Assembly: GCA_001898965.1 (NCBI GenBank)
Contig: MKVW01000001.1
Coordinates: forward strand, 616,308 to 680,307
Length of the DNA: 64,000 nucleotides
Source: Rhizobiales bacterium 62-17
GTDB lineage: Bacteria > Pseudomonadota > Alphaproteobacteria > Rhizobiales > Beijerinckiaceae
Reading direction: 5' to 3'
Part shown: positions 36,517-44,060 of the stretch, piece after piece
How the letters are laid out: each line of letters opens with the position of its first letter
Position numbering within the stretch: the stretch's first letter is position 1
Notes under the pieces: generated by a model
Database searches by the model: none
What the model was told of the DNA's origin: nothing
Seen by the model: only the letters and a program-made list of their open reading frames with translations
Made by a program: the position numbers and the translations under genes

Positions 36517-37128
36517 ATGGCAACAGCATTCGCGGACCCGGCCAACACGGCTCTTCTGATCGTCGATTTGCAAAACGATTTCCTGCATCCCAAGGGGGCC
36601 TATGGCCGTGGCGGGCAATCGTCGCCCGAAATTGCCGCTTTGCCGGATCGCCTCGCGCCGCTCACGGCCGCATTGCGGAAGAAAGGCGGCGTCATCGCCG
36701 CTACCCAGTTTACCTTGGTACCGGGGCGTGGTGGCGAGCCGATCATCTCGCCGCATCTCAAAGCGATCCGGCCTTTCCTCGCCAAGGGCGATTTCCAGCC
36801 CGGCGGTTGGGGGCAGGCGGTCGTCGACGAACTGCAACCCATCGATGTCTTGATCGAGAAAGTCGCCTATTCGGCCTTTTACATGACGCGGCTCGAATGG
36901 GTGCTGCGCAAGATCGGCATCGAACATCTCATCGTCGGCGGCATCGTCACTAATGGCGGCGTTGCCTCGACCGTGCGCGATGCACACGTCCGCGACATTC
37001 CCGTCACTGTGCTGGCGGATGGCTGCGCGGCGTTTTCACCGCAGGTGCATGATGTGTCGATCGAGGCTCTGAGGCCGGTGGCTCAGATCGCTACCGTGAG
37101 CGAGGCCCTGGCCGCCTTTCAATCGTAA
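36517..37128 (+). CDS. Isochorismatase-fold protein lacking the catalytic cysteine
   Basis: A 203-residue protein with clear family marks: Asp in ALLIVDLQNDFLHPKGAYG, Lys in LIEKVAYSAFYMT, and the third motif reading IVTNGGVASTVRDAHVRD. Cysteine hydrolases have Cys at the second Gly of TNGGV (compare TNVCVEST), so the nucleophile is missing. True isochorismatases also lack it, so a vinyl-ether hydrolase or other non-amidase reaction is possible, as is a non-catalytic role. It is upstream of the LigB-type dioxygenase gene (152 bp gap), in the same direction. Nothing else about the gene suggests decay. Confidence 0.82.
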   Translation: MATAFADPANTALLIVDLQNDFLHPKGAYGRGGQSSPEIAALPDRLAPLTAALRKKGGVIAATQFTLVPGRGGEPIISPHLKAIRPFLAKGDFQPGGWGQAVVDELQPIDVLIEKVAYSAFYMTRLEWVLRKIGIEHLIVGGIVTNGGVASTVRDAHVRDIPVTVLADGCAAFSPQVHDVSIEALRPVAQIATVSEALAAFQS

Positions 37129-37279
37129 CGCGCGATGGTTTCGATCCGGACGGACGATGATTTGCCAGCGATTTGAAGGATTCCAAAGCACAAAGCGCGG
37201 CTTGAACCAGGGCTGCGCCAAAGTTAGTCTTGCGGTCAAGGATAGGTCCGCATGGCGGACAATCTAGGGAGACGTCACG

Positions 37280-38275
37280 ATGGCAAGAGTTGTTCTGGGG
37301 ATCGGCATGTCGCACAGCCCGCTGCTGGCTCTGCCGGGCGAGCGCTGGGTCGAGCGCGGCAACGACGATCGCGCCAACAAGGGCCTCAACACGATCGATG
37401 GCCGCTTTGTCGACTACGCCACCGTCAATGCGACGGTGAAAGACCGCTACGCCGATGTCGCCGTCACTGAAACCTTTGTTCGGCAGGACAAGGAGGCGCA
37501 AGATGCGCTCGATCGGCTGGCCGATGATTTCGCCCGCATCAAGCCCGACGTGGCAATCGTCGTCGGTGATGATCACTACGAACTTTTCTCACCGGCCAAC
37601 ATGCCGGCGATCGCCATCTATCACGGCAAGGAAATCCTCACCCACGAAGCCGACAAGCATGACGAAGGCCATTGGCGCAACACGGTCGCCGCCATGTATG
37701 CGATGGATGAAGTGCATTCCTATCCGGCCCATCCGGAGCTGGGCGAAAAGCTGATCGAGCAATTGATCGATCGCGATTTCGATATTGGTTCGTCGGCGCG
37801 CGTTGATGATCCCAAGACATTAGGCTTCGGTCATGCCTATGGCTTTGTCGCCGAGCGTATCTTCCGCGGTCGTGAAGTACCGATCGTGCCGGTCATGCTC
37901 AACACCTACTTCCCGCCCAACGCGCCGACGCCGCGCCGCTGCTACAATTTCGGCATGGCGCTGAAGGAGAGCCTGGAAGCCATTCCGATGGATCTGCGCG
38001 TCGCAGTCATCGGCTCCGGCGGCCTGTCGCATTTCATCGTCGAGGAAGAACTCGACCGGCAGATTCTCACCGCGCTGGAAAGCCACGACGAGGAGGTGCT
38101 GCGCAACATCCCCGTCAACGCTCTTAAGAGCGGTTCGTCGGAAATCCGCTGTTGGATCGCGGCCGGCGGCGCCTTCCGTGGTCTCAAGCATCAATGGTCG
38201 GAATATGTGCCGGCTCGGCGGACGCCGGCTGGCACCGGCATCGGCCTTGGCTTCGCCGCTTGGTATAACGCCTAG
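37280..38275 (+). CDS. Class III extradiol ring-cleavage dioxygenase (LigB family)
   Basis: A 331-residue protein. MARVVLGIGMSHSPLLALPG carries the N-terminal His of the Fe(II) site; VVGDDHYELFS and GSGGLSHFIVEEELDR hold the other family His residues. This matches the catalytic subunit of protocatechuate 4,5-dioxygenase and gallate-dioxygenase-like enzymes. No separate alpha subunit gene (LigA) is nearby, but the C-terminus extends past the usual LigB end (KSGSSEIRCWIAAGGAFRG). It has a Shine-Dalgarno GGGAG before the ATG. The gene ends 7 bp from the convergent hydrolase gene. It probably cleaves the product of a nearby monooxygenase. Confidence 0.87.
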   Translation: MARVVLGIGMSHSPLLALPGERWVERGNDDRANKGLNTIDGRFVDYATVNATVKDRYADVAVTETFVRQDKEAQDALDRLADDFARIKPDVAIVVGDDHYELFSPANMPAIAIYHGKEILTHEADKHDEGHWRNTVAAMYAMDEVHSYPAHPELGEKLIEQLIDRDFDIGSSARVDDPKTLGFGHAYGFVAERIFRGREVPIVPVMLNTYFPPNAPTPRRCYNFGMALKESLEAIPMDLRVAVIGSGGLSHFIVEEELDRQILTALESHDEEVLRNIPVNALKSGSSEIRCWIAAGGAFRGLKHQWSEYVPARRTPAGTGIGLGFAAWYNA

Positions 38276-38282
38276 AGTCTTT

Positions 38283-39521
38283 CTATCGGCCGAAATGATC
38301 GGCCGTCCAATCGCGAATGGTGCGCCCGGCCAGCTTGCGGCCGGGCGTTTCGCTGTCCTTGAGCGCGCGGCCGTGATGATCGCCGTGGAAACGCAGCTTC
38401 TGCTTGGTACTTGATGGAATGGCGTTGAAGATCGCATCGCCATCGGCTGGGAACAGCGCATTGTCGGCGGTATATTCGATTTGCAGGCAGGGCTGTTCGA
38501 TGGCTTTCGCCGTCTCATAGACATTGGCGCGCGACGACAGGCCCGACCAGGTCGAGAGCCAGGCTTCCGGCGTACAGAAGCGCGCGAAACCCATCGCGCC
38601 ATAGTTGGACGCGAAGGGATCCTTGCCCCACAGTGATCCGACGACGCGCTCGGAGGGATCGAGAGAAACATCCCAGCAGCGCAGATCCGCATCGGTGCGC
38701 CAGATGGTCATGACTTCCGAATGGGCACCGCGCACCCGGTCGGCGGTCGTGCCGCCATCCTTGGCACGTTTGCGCGCCGCGAGCCGCTCCTCGATCAGGC
38801 CCTTGGCTGTTTCATCCAGCCGCTGCACACGGGTGCGTTGGGCAGCCCGATAGCGGGTAACGAAATCGGGCGCATAGCGGGAGCCTTGCGGGCCGTCGCG
38901 ATAGCCATTCTCCGGATTGAGGAAATCCAGCGCCGGATCGCTGCGCAACGGATCGCGTTCGTCGACGACGGCCGGATCGATGGCGCTCATCAATAACATG
39001 CCCTGGCCCGGATGCGGCGAGACGAGAATGATGCCATCGGCCACGGGCATGGATAGATTGGCGAGCTTGACCGGCCGTCCGCCAGGGGTCTTCGCTAAGC
39101 GCTGTTCTGGCACCAGCAGCGATTGCTGATTGTAGAAGGCATAGAGGCTGGAGCCGCCGGAATTGCCGATCAGGATGATTTTCTTGAAGCCGCTTTCGCG
39201 CAGAAAATTCAGTCCGGCGGCGACATCGATCAGTGCCACTTCATGTTCGAGCCGCAGGTCGTTGCCAACCGAGCGCGAGGTCTGCGTCCAGACGTTGTAG
39301 CCGCCTTCCAGCAGTTCCGGCACCAGATAGTGGGTGGCCAGGAATTCGCGTGGATGCATGATGCAGAACACCACGTCCGACTGGCCGGCGCGAAACAGAA
39401 ATCCGTTGACGGCGGCGCCGTCGGCGGTGGCGAGGGGGTGGACGCTGACGCTGGCGCTGGGCGGCAGGTGCGGCATCGTCCAACCGGCGTTGCGGAAGCC
39501 CGCGGTTTCTTGTTCTGACAT
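38283..39521 (-). CDS. Alpha/beta hydrolase, cytoplasmic, paralogue of the exported hydrolase at 49053-50387
   Basis: A 412-residue protein; the ATG at 39521 starts MSEQETAGFRN, with no signal peptide. The nucleophile elbow is IGNSGGSSL (Ser), and a C-terminal FHGDHHGR offers the His. A middle segment, LDFLNPENGYRDGPQG followed by APDFVTRYRAAQRTRV, closely parallels LDPFDPKNGYNPQG and SEDFQKRYFAAQSARM of the exported protein at 49 kb. The role is unknown, perhaps ester or amide cleavage after ring opening. It is 32 bp downstream of the TetR gene, same strand, and convergent with the dioxygenase. Confidence 0.8.
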   Translation of the reverse strand: MSEQETAGFRNAGWTMPHLPPSASVSVHPLATADGAAVNGFLFRAGQSDVVFCIMHPREFLATHYLVPELLEGGYNVWTQTSRSVGNDLRLEHEVALIDVAAGLNFLRESGFKKIILIGNSGGSSLYAFYNQQSLLVPEQRLAKTPGGRPVKLANLSMPVADGIILVSPHPGQGMLLMSAIDPAVVDERDPLRSDPALDFLNPENGYRDGPQGSRYAPDFVTRYRAAQRTRVQRLDETAKGLIEERLAARKRAKDGGTTADRVRGAHSEVMTIWRTDADLRCWDVSLDPSERVVGSLWGKDPFASNYGAMGFARFCTPEAWLSTWSGLSSRANVYETAKAIEQPCLQIEYTADNALFPADGDAIFNAIPSSTKQKLRFHGDHHGRALKDSETPGRKLAGRTIRDWTADHFGR

Positions 39522-39553
39522 GGGAGTTCCTCTGCTGCGTTGCGGCCTGTGCC

Positions 39554-40276
39554 TTACGGCTTGGCCGCAACCTTCTCGAAAATGTCGATGTCTTCGCGCC
39601 ATTGCGCGAGGAGGGCTGAGAGATTGCCGGCATCCTTCCCGCTCTCGCGCGCGGGTCGGATGGAGTTCACTGCCATTTCCGCCATGGTCTCGGCTATCTC
39701 ATCGGCGCTCTTGCGGCCATCGTTCGAAAACCAGAAGGCCGACCAGTTGCACATGCCGAGCATGGCCAGCGCCGCCATATGCGGATCGACCGGGAGGAAT
39801 TCGCCTTTGGCGATACCGGCCTCGATGATGCGGGCGAAGGCCGTGAGAATGCCGCGCTTGGCCGTATCCTGAACCGCTTTGGCCTTGTCGGAGAGATAGT
39901 TTTCCGTACGCAGCAGCACGCGGAACTCGAGCGGATGCTGCATGATCCAGCGCGCTTGCGCCGTCACCATTTGCCGCAAGCTGGCTGTCGGCGAATTGCT
40001 GGAACGCGCCTCGATCTGCGCCGAGCGTTTCAAGGCGCCGATGGTGATATCCTCGACCAGCGAGGCCAGAATCTCGTCCTTGCTGCGGAAATAATAATAA
40101 AGTGCCGGCCGGGTGACGCCGATCTCATCGGCGATGTTCTGCAGGCTCGTGCCGGCAAACCCATTGGCCGCGAACAGCCGCGAGGCGGCGGTCAGAATGG
40201 CTTGCCGCAGCAAGGCTTTGCTGGCGGGAACCGGAGCAGGAGCGGCAGGTTGGGCATTGCGGGGCACGGCGATCAT
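39554..40276 (-). CDS. TetR-family transcriptional regulator
   Basis: A 240-residue regulator. A 25-residue Ala/Pro-rich N-terminus precedes the HTH: RQAILTAASRLFAANGFAGTSLQNIADEIGVTRPALYYYFRSKDEIL. The C-terminal domain is the ligand/dimer region. It is divergent from the VOC-protein gene (94 bp apart), whose promoter region has two TGTAAA repeats spaced 20 bp (around 40309-40335). It is upstream of the alpha/beta hydrolase on its own strand, so it probably controls itself, the hydrolase and the VOC operon. Confidence 0.92.
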   Translation of the reverse strand: MIAVPRNAQPAAPAPVPASKALLRQAILTAASRLFAANGFAGTSLQNIADEIGVTRPALYYYFRSKDEILASLVEDITIGALKRSAQIEARSSNSPTASLRQMVTAQARWIMQHPLEFRVLLRTENYLSDKAKAVQDTAKRGILTAFARIIEAGIAKGEFLPVDPHMAALAMLGMCNWSAFWFSNDGRKSADEIAETMAEMAVNSIRPARESGKDAGNLSALLAQWREDIDIFEKVAAKP

Positions 40277-40370
40277 CCTGTGTTGGTCCAGGGGAACGAT
40301 TTGACGCTATTGTAAAATAATCTTCGATGATGTAAAGAAGGATGTGAAGCCACCATTCAAGGAGGTCCGC

Positions 40371-40973
40371 ATGACCCTGTCCCTGCAATCGGCGCCGCGC
40401 CTGCATGGTGTCGATCACACCGCCCGTCCGACATGGAAATTGCGCGAGACCGTGCATTTCTATCGCGACATCCTGGGCTTGCCCCTGGTACACGCCATCA
40501 CCGCCAAGGGCTGGGGCCGCGAGAAGGAAGAGCACGCCGACTTCCTGCATTTCTTTTTCGACAGCGGCAACGAAAGCACCATCGCCTTTTTCTACTACAT
40601 CGGCACGCAGCAGCCGCCGGAACTGGTCGTGCCGCGCGGCTATATGGCCATGGCCAATCACACCGCCTGGCGCGTCGAAAGCGAAACGGAGCTTCTGGCC
40701 TGGCAGAAGCGGCTGGAAGACCAGGGCGTACGCGTCAGCCAGTCGGTGACCCACGAGGTCATCGAGTCGATTTACTTCCGCGATCCGAATTTCTACCCGC
40801 TGGAAATCGCGCGTACTCTGCGCGATGTCGAAACGCCCGATGCCGTCGATGCCGGCCTGACACTCGAAACCGCGATGCGGCTCGAGGATACGGGTCGCTG
40901 GAGCAATATCGAGCAGCTTTGGCGCGCCAAGGCCGAACATGTCATCGCCCATCAGGAGTTGCATCCGGCATGA
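40371..40973 (+). CDS. VOC-family (glyoxalase/extradiol dioxygenase fold) protein
   Basis: A 200-residue protein. The ATG at 40371 has AAGGAGG 5 nt upstream; the ATG at 40344 precedes that site. Two beta-alpha-beta-beta-beta modules can be traced: GVDHTARPTWKLRETVHFYRDILGLPLVHA with the first metal His, and NHTAWRVESETELLAWQKRLEDQGV with YFRDPNFYPLEIARTL carrying the last Glu. A helical tail of about 45 residues follows. The fold fits a metal-dependent dioxygenase, isomerase or glyoxalase. It is the first gene of an operon with a small unknown protein (4-bp overlap), a CysQ-like phosphatase and a MarR regulator. Confidence 0.85.
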   Translation: MTLSLQSAPRLHGVDHTARPTWKLRETVHFYRDILGLPLVHAITAKGWGREKEEHADFLHFFFDSGNESTIAFFYYIGTQQPPELVVPRGYMAMANHTAWRVESETELLAWQKRLEDQGVRVSQSVTHEVIESIYFRDPNFYPLEIARTLRDVETPDAVDAGLTLETAMRLEDTGRWSNIEQLWRAKAEHVIAHQELHPA

Positions 40974-41239
40974 CCGGTTTCTTCGTTCTCGACGTGCCGG
41001 AATTCGCGCCGCTCGTCGCGGCGGCGCGGCGTGCTCCCAACGTCACCGTGCATCCGGTGCGCGGCAGCTATCGCTTTGTCGAATTCGACGGTGCGCTCGA
41101 TATTCGCCGCAGCGACACCGGCCTCAACGAGGCCGTCTGGTTCGGCTGCCTCACGGCGGGATTGTGCGGCAAGATCGTCCGTTTCGACGCCGAACAATTG
41201 TCATTGATTGCGACCAATGAGCCGGTGTTGCCGCTCTGA
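40970..41239 (+). CDS. Small protein of unknown function, translationally coupled to the VOC gene
   Basis: An 89-residue protein starting MTGFFVLDVPEFAPLVAAARR at an ATG that overlaps the VOC stop (ATGA). It has an ordered look: VRGSYRFVEFDGALDIRR suggests beta strands, and NEAVWFGCLTAGLCGKIVRFD a further strand pair with two Cys. No signal peptide or membrane segment. I do not recognise a family. The overlap, its codon pattern and lack of a rival frame support a real gene, perhaps an accessory subunit of the VOC protein. Confidence 0.7.
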   Translation: MTGFFVLDVPEFAPLVAAARRAPNVTVHPVRGSYRFVEFDGALDIRRSDTGLNEAVWFGCLTAGLCGKIVRFDAEQLSLIATNEPVLPL

Positions 41240-41288
41240 GGTTCTGTCATAATCGGCGAATCGAAGCGCCGAAGACAGGGTCAAGACG

Positions 41289-42104
41289 GTGGCAAGCGTT
41301 GGGGGAAGAGAGGGGGATTGGGCGCTGCTGGAGGCGATGGCCGACATCGCGCTGCAGGCCGGAATCTGCATTCTCAAACATTACGAAAAACCCGACACTG
41401 CGCAGAAGGACGACGGCAGCCCGGTGACGCAAGCCGACGTCGAGGCGGAAGCGCTGATCGAAAAGGCGCTGGCGGCCTTGCTGCCGGGCGTGCCGATTGC
41501 CGCCGAGGAAGCCTGTTCCGCCGGCCGTCTGCCGCAGGTGGATGGGGCGTTTCTCCTGGTCGACCCGCTCGACGGCACGAAGGATTTCATCGCTCGCAAT
41601 GGCCAGTTCACGGTCAATATAGCGCTGGTCGAGGCGCGCGAGCCGGTTCTGGGCGTGATCTTTGCGCCAGCGCTCGGGAAGATATGGCTGGGCGCCAATA
41701 AGGCGGTCGCAGCGGATGTGCTAGCCGGGGCAAAGCTGACGCAAGCGCGCCATCGTCGCGACATCAAGGCGCGCCAGCAACCTGCCGAAGGGCTGGTGGC
41801 CATGGCCAGCCGTTCGCACATGAACGCGGAGACGGAGCGGCTGCTGAGCGCTTTGCCGATCGCCGAGCGCCGGCCGGTCGGATCTTCGATCAAGTTCTGC
41901 CAGATCGCCGAAGGCCTGGCCGATGTCTATGTGCGCGCCGGGCGCACGATGGAATGGGATACGGCGGCGGGACATGCGATCCTACGCGCCGCTGGCGGCG
42001 ACGTGCGCCAGCCCGATGGCGCACCTTTTCTGTATGGCAAGCGGGACGCCAAATTCGCCAACGGCGATTTCATTGCCGCCGGCGATACCAGCCTCTGGGA
42101 TTGA
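41289..42104 (+). CDS. Inositol monophosphatase-superfamily protein, CysQ-like
   Basis: A 271-residue Mg-dependent phosphatase. Metal motifs are complete: IAAEEACSAG (Glu), DPLDGTKDFIARNGQFTVNIALVE (Asp-x-x-Asp-Gly-Thr) and EWDTAAGHAILRAAGG. The DGTKDF form is typical of CysQ 3'(2'),5'-bisphosphate nucleotidases, which recycle PAP from sulfate assimilation; inositol phosphatases have DGTxNF. The start is taken as GTG at 41289 with a weak Shine-Dalgarno, so it is uncertain by up to 16 codons. It lies between the small unknown protein and a MarR gene. Confidence 0.88.
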   Translation: MASVGGREGDWALLEAMADIALQAGICILKHYEKPDTAQKDDGSPVTQADVEAEALIEKALAALLPGVPIAAEEACSAGRLPQVDGAFLLVDPLDGTKDFIARNGQFTVNIALVEAREPVLGVIFAPALGKIWLGANKAVAADVLAGAKLTQARHRRDIKARQQPAEGLVAMASRSHMNAETERLLSALPIAERRPVGSSIKFCQIAEGLADVYVRAGRTMEWDTAAGHAILRAAGGDVRQPDGAPFLYGKRDAKFANGDFIAAGDTSLWD

Positions 42105-42116
42105 TTGGAGCGGCGC

Positions 42117-42635
42117 ATGAAACGACGGGCCCATGAAACGTCCATCGAGGACGAAGAGATCGACCTGTCGAACAATGTCGGCCATCTGCTGCGTCGCGCC
42201 CAACAGCGGACGGCGGCGATCTATGTGGAAGAAATCGGCCGCGAAATGTCCTCGCCACAGTTCTCGCTTCTGCTGGCGATTTTGCAGGAACCCGGCCGCG
42301 CGCAGATCGATTTCGTGCAGAAGGTCGGGATCGACCGCAGCACCTTGAGTGCCATGGTCGATCGTCTGGTCAAGCGCGGCATGCTCACCCGTGAGCGGGC
42401 GCAGCACGACCAGCGCGTCGATGCCTTGTTTATTACGCCGAAAGGAACGGCCACTGTGCGTCGCGCGATCCCCGGCGCTTACAACGTGCATCGCCGGGTC
42501 ATGCAGCTTCTGCCTGTTGACCTCAGGGTAGGGTTCATCAAGGCCCTGACCGTTCTCTCTGAGCAGCCGGCGGAGCCGTCCAAGCCGAAACCGCGGCGGA
42601 AGAGCGCCACGGCCGGCGAGGACGATGCCGAATAA
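42117..42635 (+). CDS. MarR-family transcriptional regulator
   Basis: A 172-residue winged-helix regulator. The ATG at 42117 follows TTGGAG by 6 nt. SPQFSLLLAILQEPGRAQIDFVQKVGIDRSTLSAMVDRLVKRGMLTRERAQHDQRVDALFITPKG covers the HTH and the D-x-R wing. The last 30 residues are Lys/Pro/Ala-rich and disordered. MarR proteins often sense phenolic compounds and repress catabolic genes. It is 12 bp after the CysQ-like gene, same operon. The 20-bp palindrome at 32352 has a MarR-like form and could be one of its targets. Confidence 0.92.
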   Translation: MKRRAHETSIEDEEIDLSNNVGHLLRRAQQRTAAIYVEEIGREMSSPQFSLLLAILQEPGRAQIDFVQKVGIDRSTLSAMVDRLVKRGMLTRERAQHDQRVDALFITPKGTATVRRAIPGAYNVHRRVMQLLPVDLRVGFIKALTVLSEQPAEPSKPKPRRKSATAGEDDAE

Positions 42636-42641
42636 GCGCGA

Positions 42642-43631
42642 TTATCTGCGCTTCATGCCGACCAGATTGGCGATCTCCGTCACCTGATCGATCTGCTGCT
42701 GGATGGAAGCAGCGAAGGCCCGGGCGCCGCCCGGATTGACGGCCTGGCCAGTCGCTACCAATTTTGCCGCGATGGCCGGATCCTTGATCACATCCACCAC
42801 TTCATTGCCGATCCGCTCGCGCAGCTCGAGAGGCATCATCTTCGGCCCCAAGAGGCCGACCAGGCCTTCCATTTCCAGCGAGGGCACGCCGGATTCCCGC
42901 GCTGTCGGCAGATCGGGCGCGCCGGAGAAGCGATCGCGGCCGGCTACCGCCAGCGGACGCACGGTCTTGCCTTCGATGCCCGGCTGCAGGATGGCATAGG
43001 CGGCCATCATCATTTGCAGGCGACCGACGGACAGATCGTTGACGCCTTCGACGATGTTTCGATAAGGCACTTTCGTCACCGACACGTCTTCCTTCTTGAC
43101 GAAGCCGTCGAAGACCAGCTCGGTGATGCCTGGGACCAGCGCCACGTTGAACTTGCCGGGCGCCGCTTTCATCCGGGCGACCATCTCTTTCAGGCTGGTG
43201 ATTTTCGACTCCGCCGGCACGCCGATGGCCAGGATCGTATTGGTGACCTGAGCAATGGGCAGCATGTCGGCTTTGAAGTCGTAGGGCAGTTTGTCGTACT
43301 GGAACGGATGCACCGTGAACGAACCGGTGGAAGCATACATCAGCACGTGATCGTCATTGGCACTCATGAAAGCGCTGATCGCCACAAGGCCATCGCCGCC
43401 GGGCCGGTTCTCGATAATGACCGGCTTGCCCCAACGCTGTTGCAGCCGCTCGGCCACCAATCGGGCACTGATGTCAGCGCCGGCACCACCGCCGAAGGGA
43501 ACGATGAATTTGACCGCGCGCTGCGGCCAGGCGGCCGGTTGGGCAGCAGCCGGCATGAAGCCCATGGCGGCAAGGCTGGCCAGGCTGGCGGCAAAGGCAA
43601 AGACGCGTTTTGTCAGGCGCGCGGGTGACAT
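42642..43631 (-). CDS. Bug-family (TctC-type) solute-binding protein, orphan
   Basis: A 329-residue periplasmic receptor with a Sec signal ending MGFMPAAAQ. Bug-family marks: WPQRAVKFIVPFGGGAGADISARLVAERLQQRWGKPVIIENRPGGDGLVAISAF, then a conserved middle and the C-terminal GGARAFAASIQQQI. Such proteins bind carboxylates or aromatic acids for tripartite tricarboxylate transporters. No TctA or TctB gene adjoins it. It is convergent with the MarR gene (6 bp apart) and faces a 429-bp gap with repeats. The ligand is unknown. Confidence 0.92.
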   Translation of the reverse strand: MSPARLTKRVFAFAASLASLAAMGFMPAAAQPAAWPQRAVKFIVPFGGGAGADISARLVAERLQQRWGKPVIIENRPGGDGLVAISAFMSANDDHVLMYASTGSFTVHPFQYDKLPYDFKADMLPIAQVTNTILAIGVPAESKITSLKEMVARMKAAPGKFNVALVPGITELVFDGFVKKEDVSVTKVPYRNIVEGVNDLSVGRLQMMMAAYAILQPGIEGKTVRPLAVAGRDRFSGAPDLPTARESGVPSLEMEGLVGLLGPKMMPLELRERIGNEVVDVIKDPAIAAKLVATGQAVNPGGARAFAASIQQQIDQVTEIANLVGMKRR

Positions 43632-44060
43632 GTTTCCTCCCTCGTTTTGGTGCGGCGGTTCTTCCGCCTGCTGCGATGATTACTAGAGCAAATCGCGTTT
43701 CGGTAGAAACGTGATTTTGCTGAGATCCTCTGATTTGGACGCGTCTTCAAAGCGCTCGACGAAGTCGAGCTGTGAAGCGCTATCAGGGCCGGGCGCCCCT
43801 CAATCGCGTCTCATCCCGCATCGCAACATCACGAACAATCGAGACTCTTGAAGCAAATGTGATCGTGGAGGGCGCCTCCCGGTGGGCCTTGTCCAACCCC
43901 TTGCCTTGACTGTGCCCAGGGCTTGGAACACCCTGCGACAACCCGTCGCGCACCTGTTCGGCGGGAAAGATTCTCAAACAAAAACTGCGCCGTGACCGTT
44001 TTGATGACAATTTAAACAACTAAACAAAAGCGGCTGGGGACGGCGATAAGAAGGTGAAGC
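43632..44060. other. Intergenic region with two hairpin elements
   Basis: 429 bp between a leftward binding-protein gene and the rightward oxidoreductase operon. It holds a near-perfect hairpin at about 43688-43720 (AAATCGCGTTTC-GGTA-GAAACGTGATTT, one G-T pair) of a kind repeated between genes in this order, and a second, CTCGAC-GAA-GTCGAG at 43755-43769. The AT-rich stretch 44005-44030 should include the oxidoreductase promoter. A 78-codon reverse ORF here has no family look. Confidence 0.55.
43688..43720. repeat. Palindromic intergenic element (GCAAATCGCGTTTC type)
   Basis: Arms GCAAATCGCGTTTC and GAAACGTGATTTTGC pair over about 13 bp with one wobble and one bulge around a GGTA loop. It differs in sequence from the element at 17300 but has similar size and siting. 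From memory both kinds are frequent in Hyphomicrobiales intergenic DNA. The role is unknown. Confidence 0.55.

Noticed and set aside
43783..44019. A 78-codon reverse ORF in the gap before the oxidoreductase operon
   Set aside because: No Shine-Dalgarno, signal peptide or family pattern; it overlaps the likely promoter.
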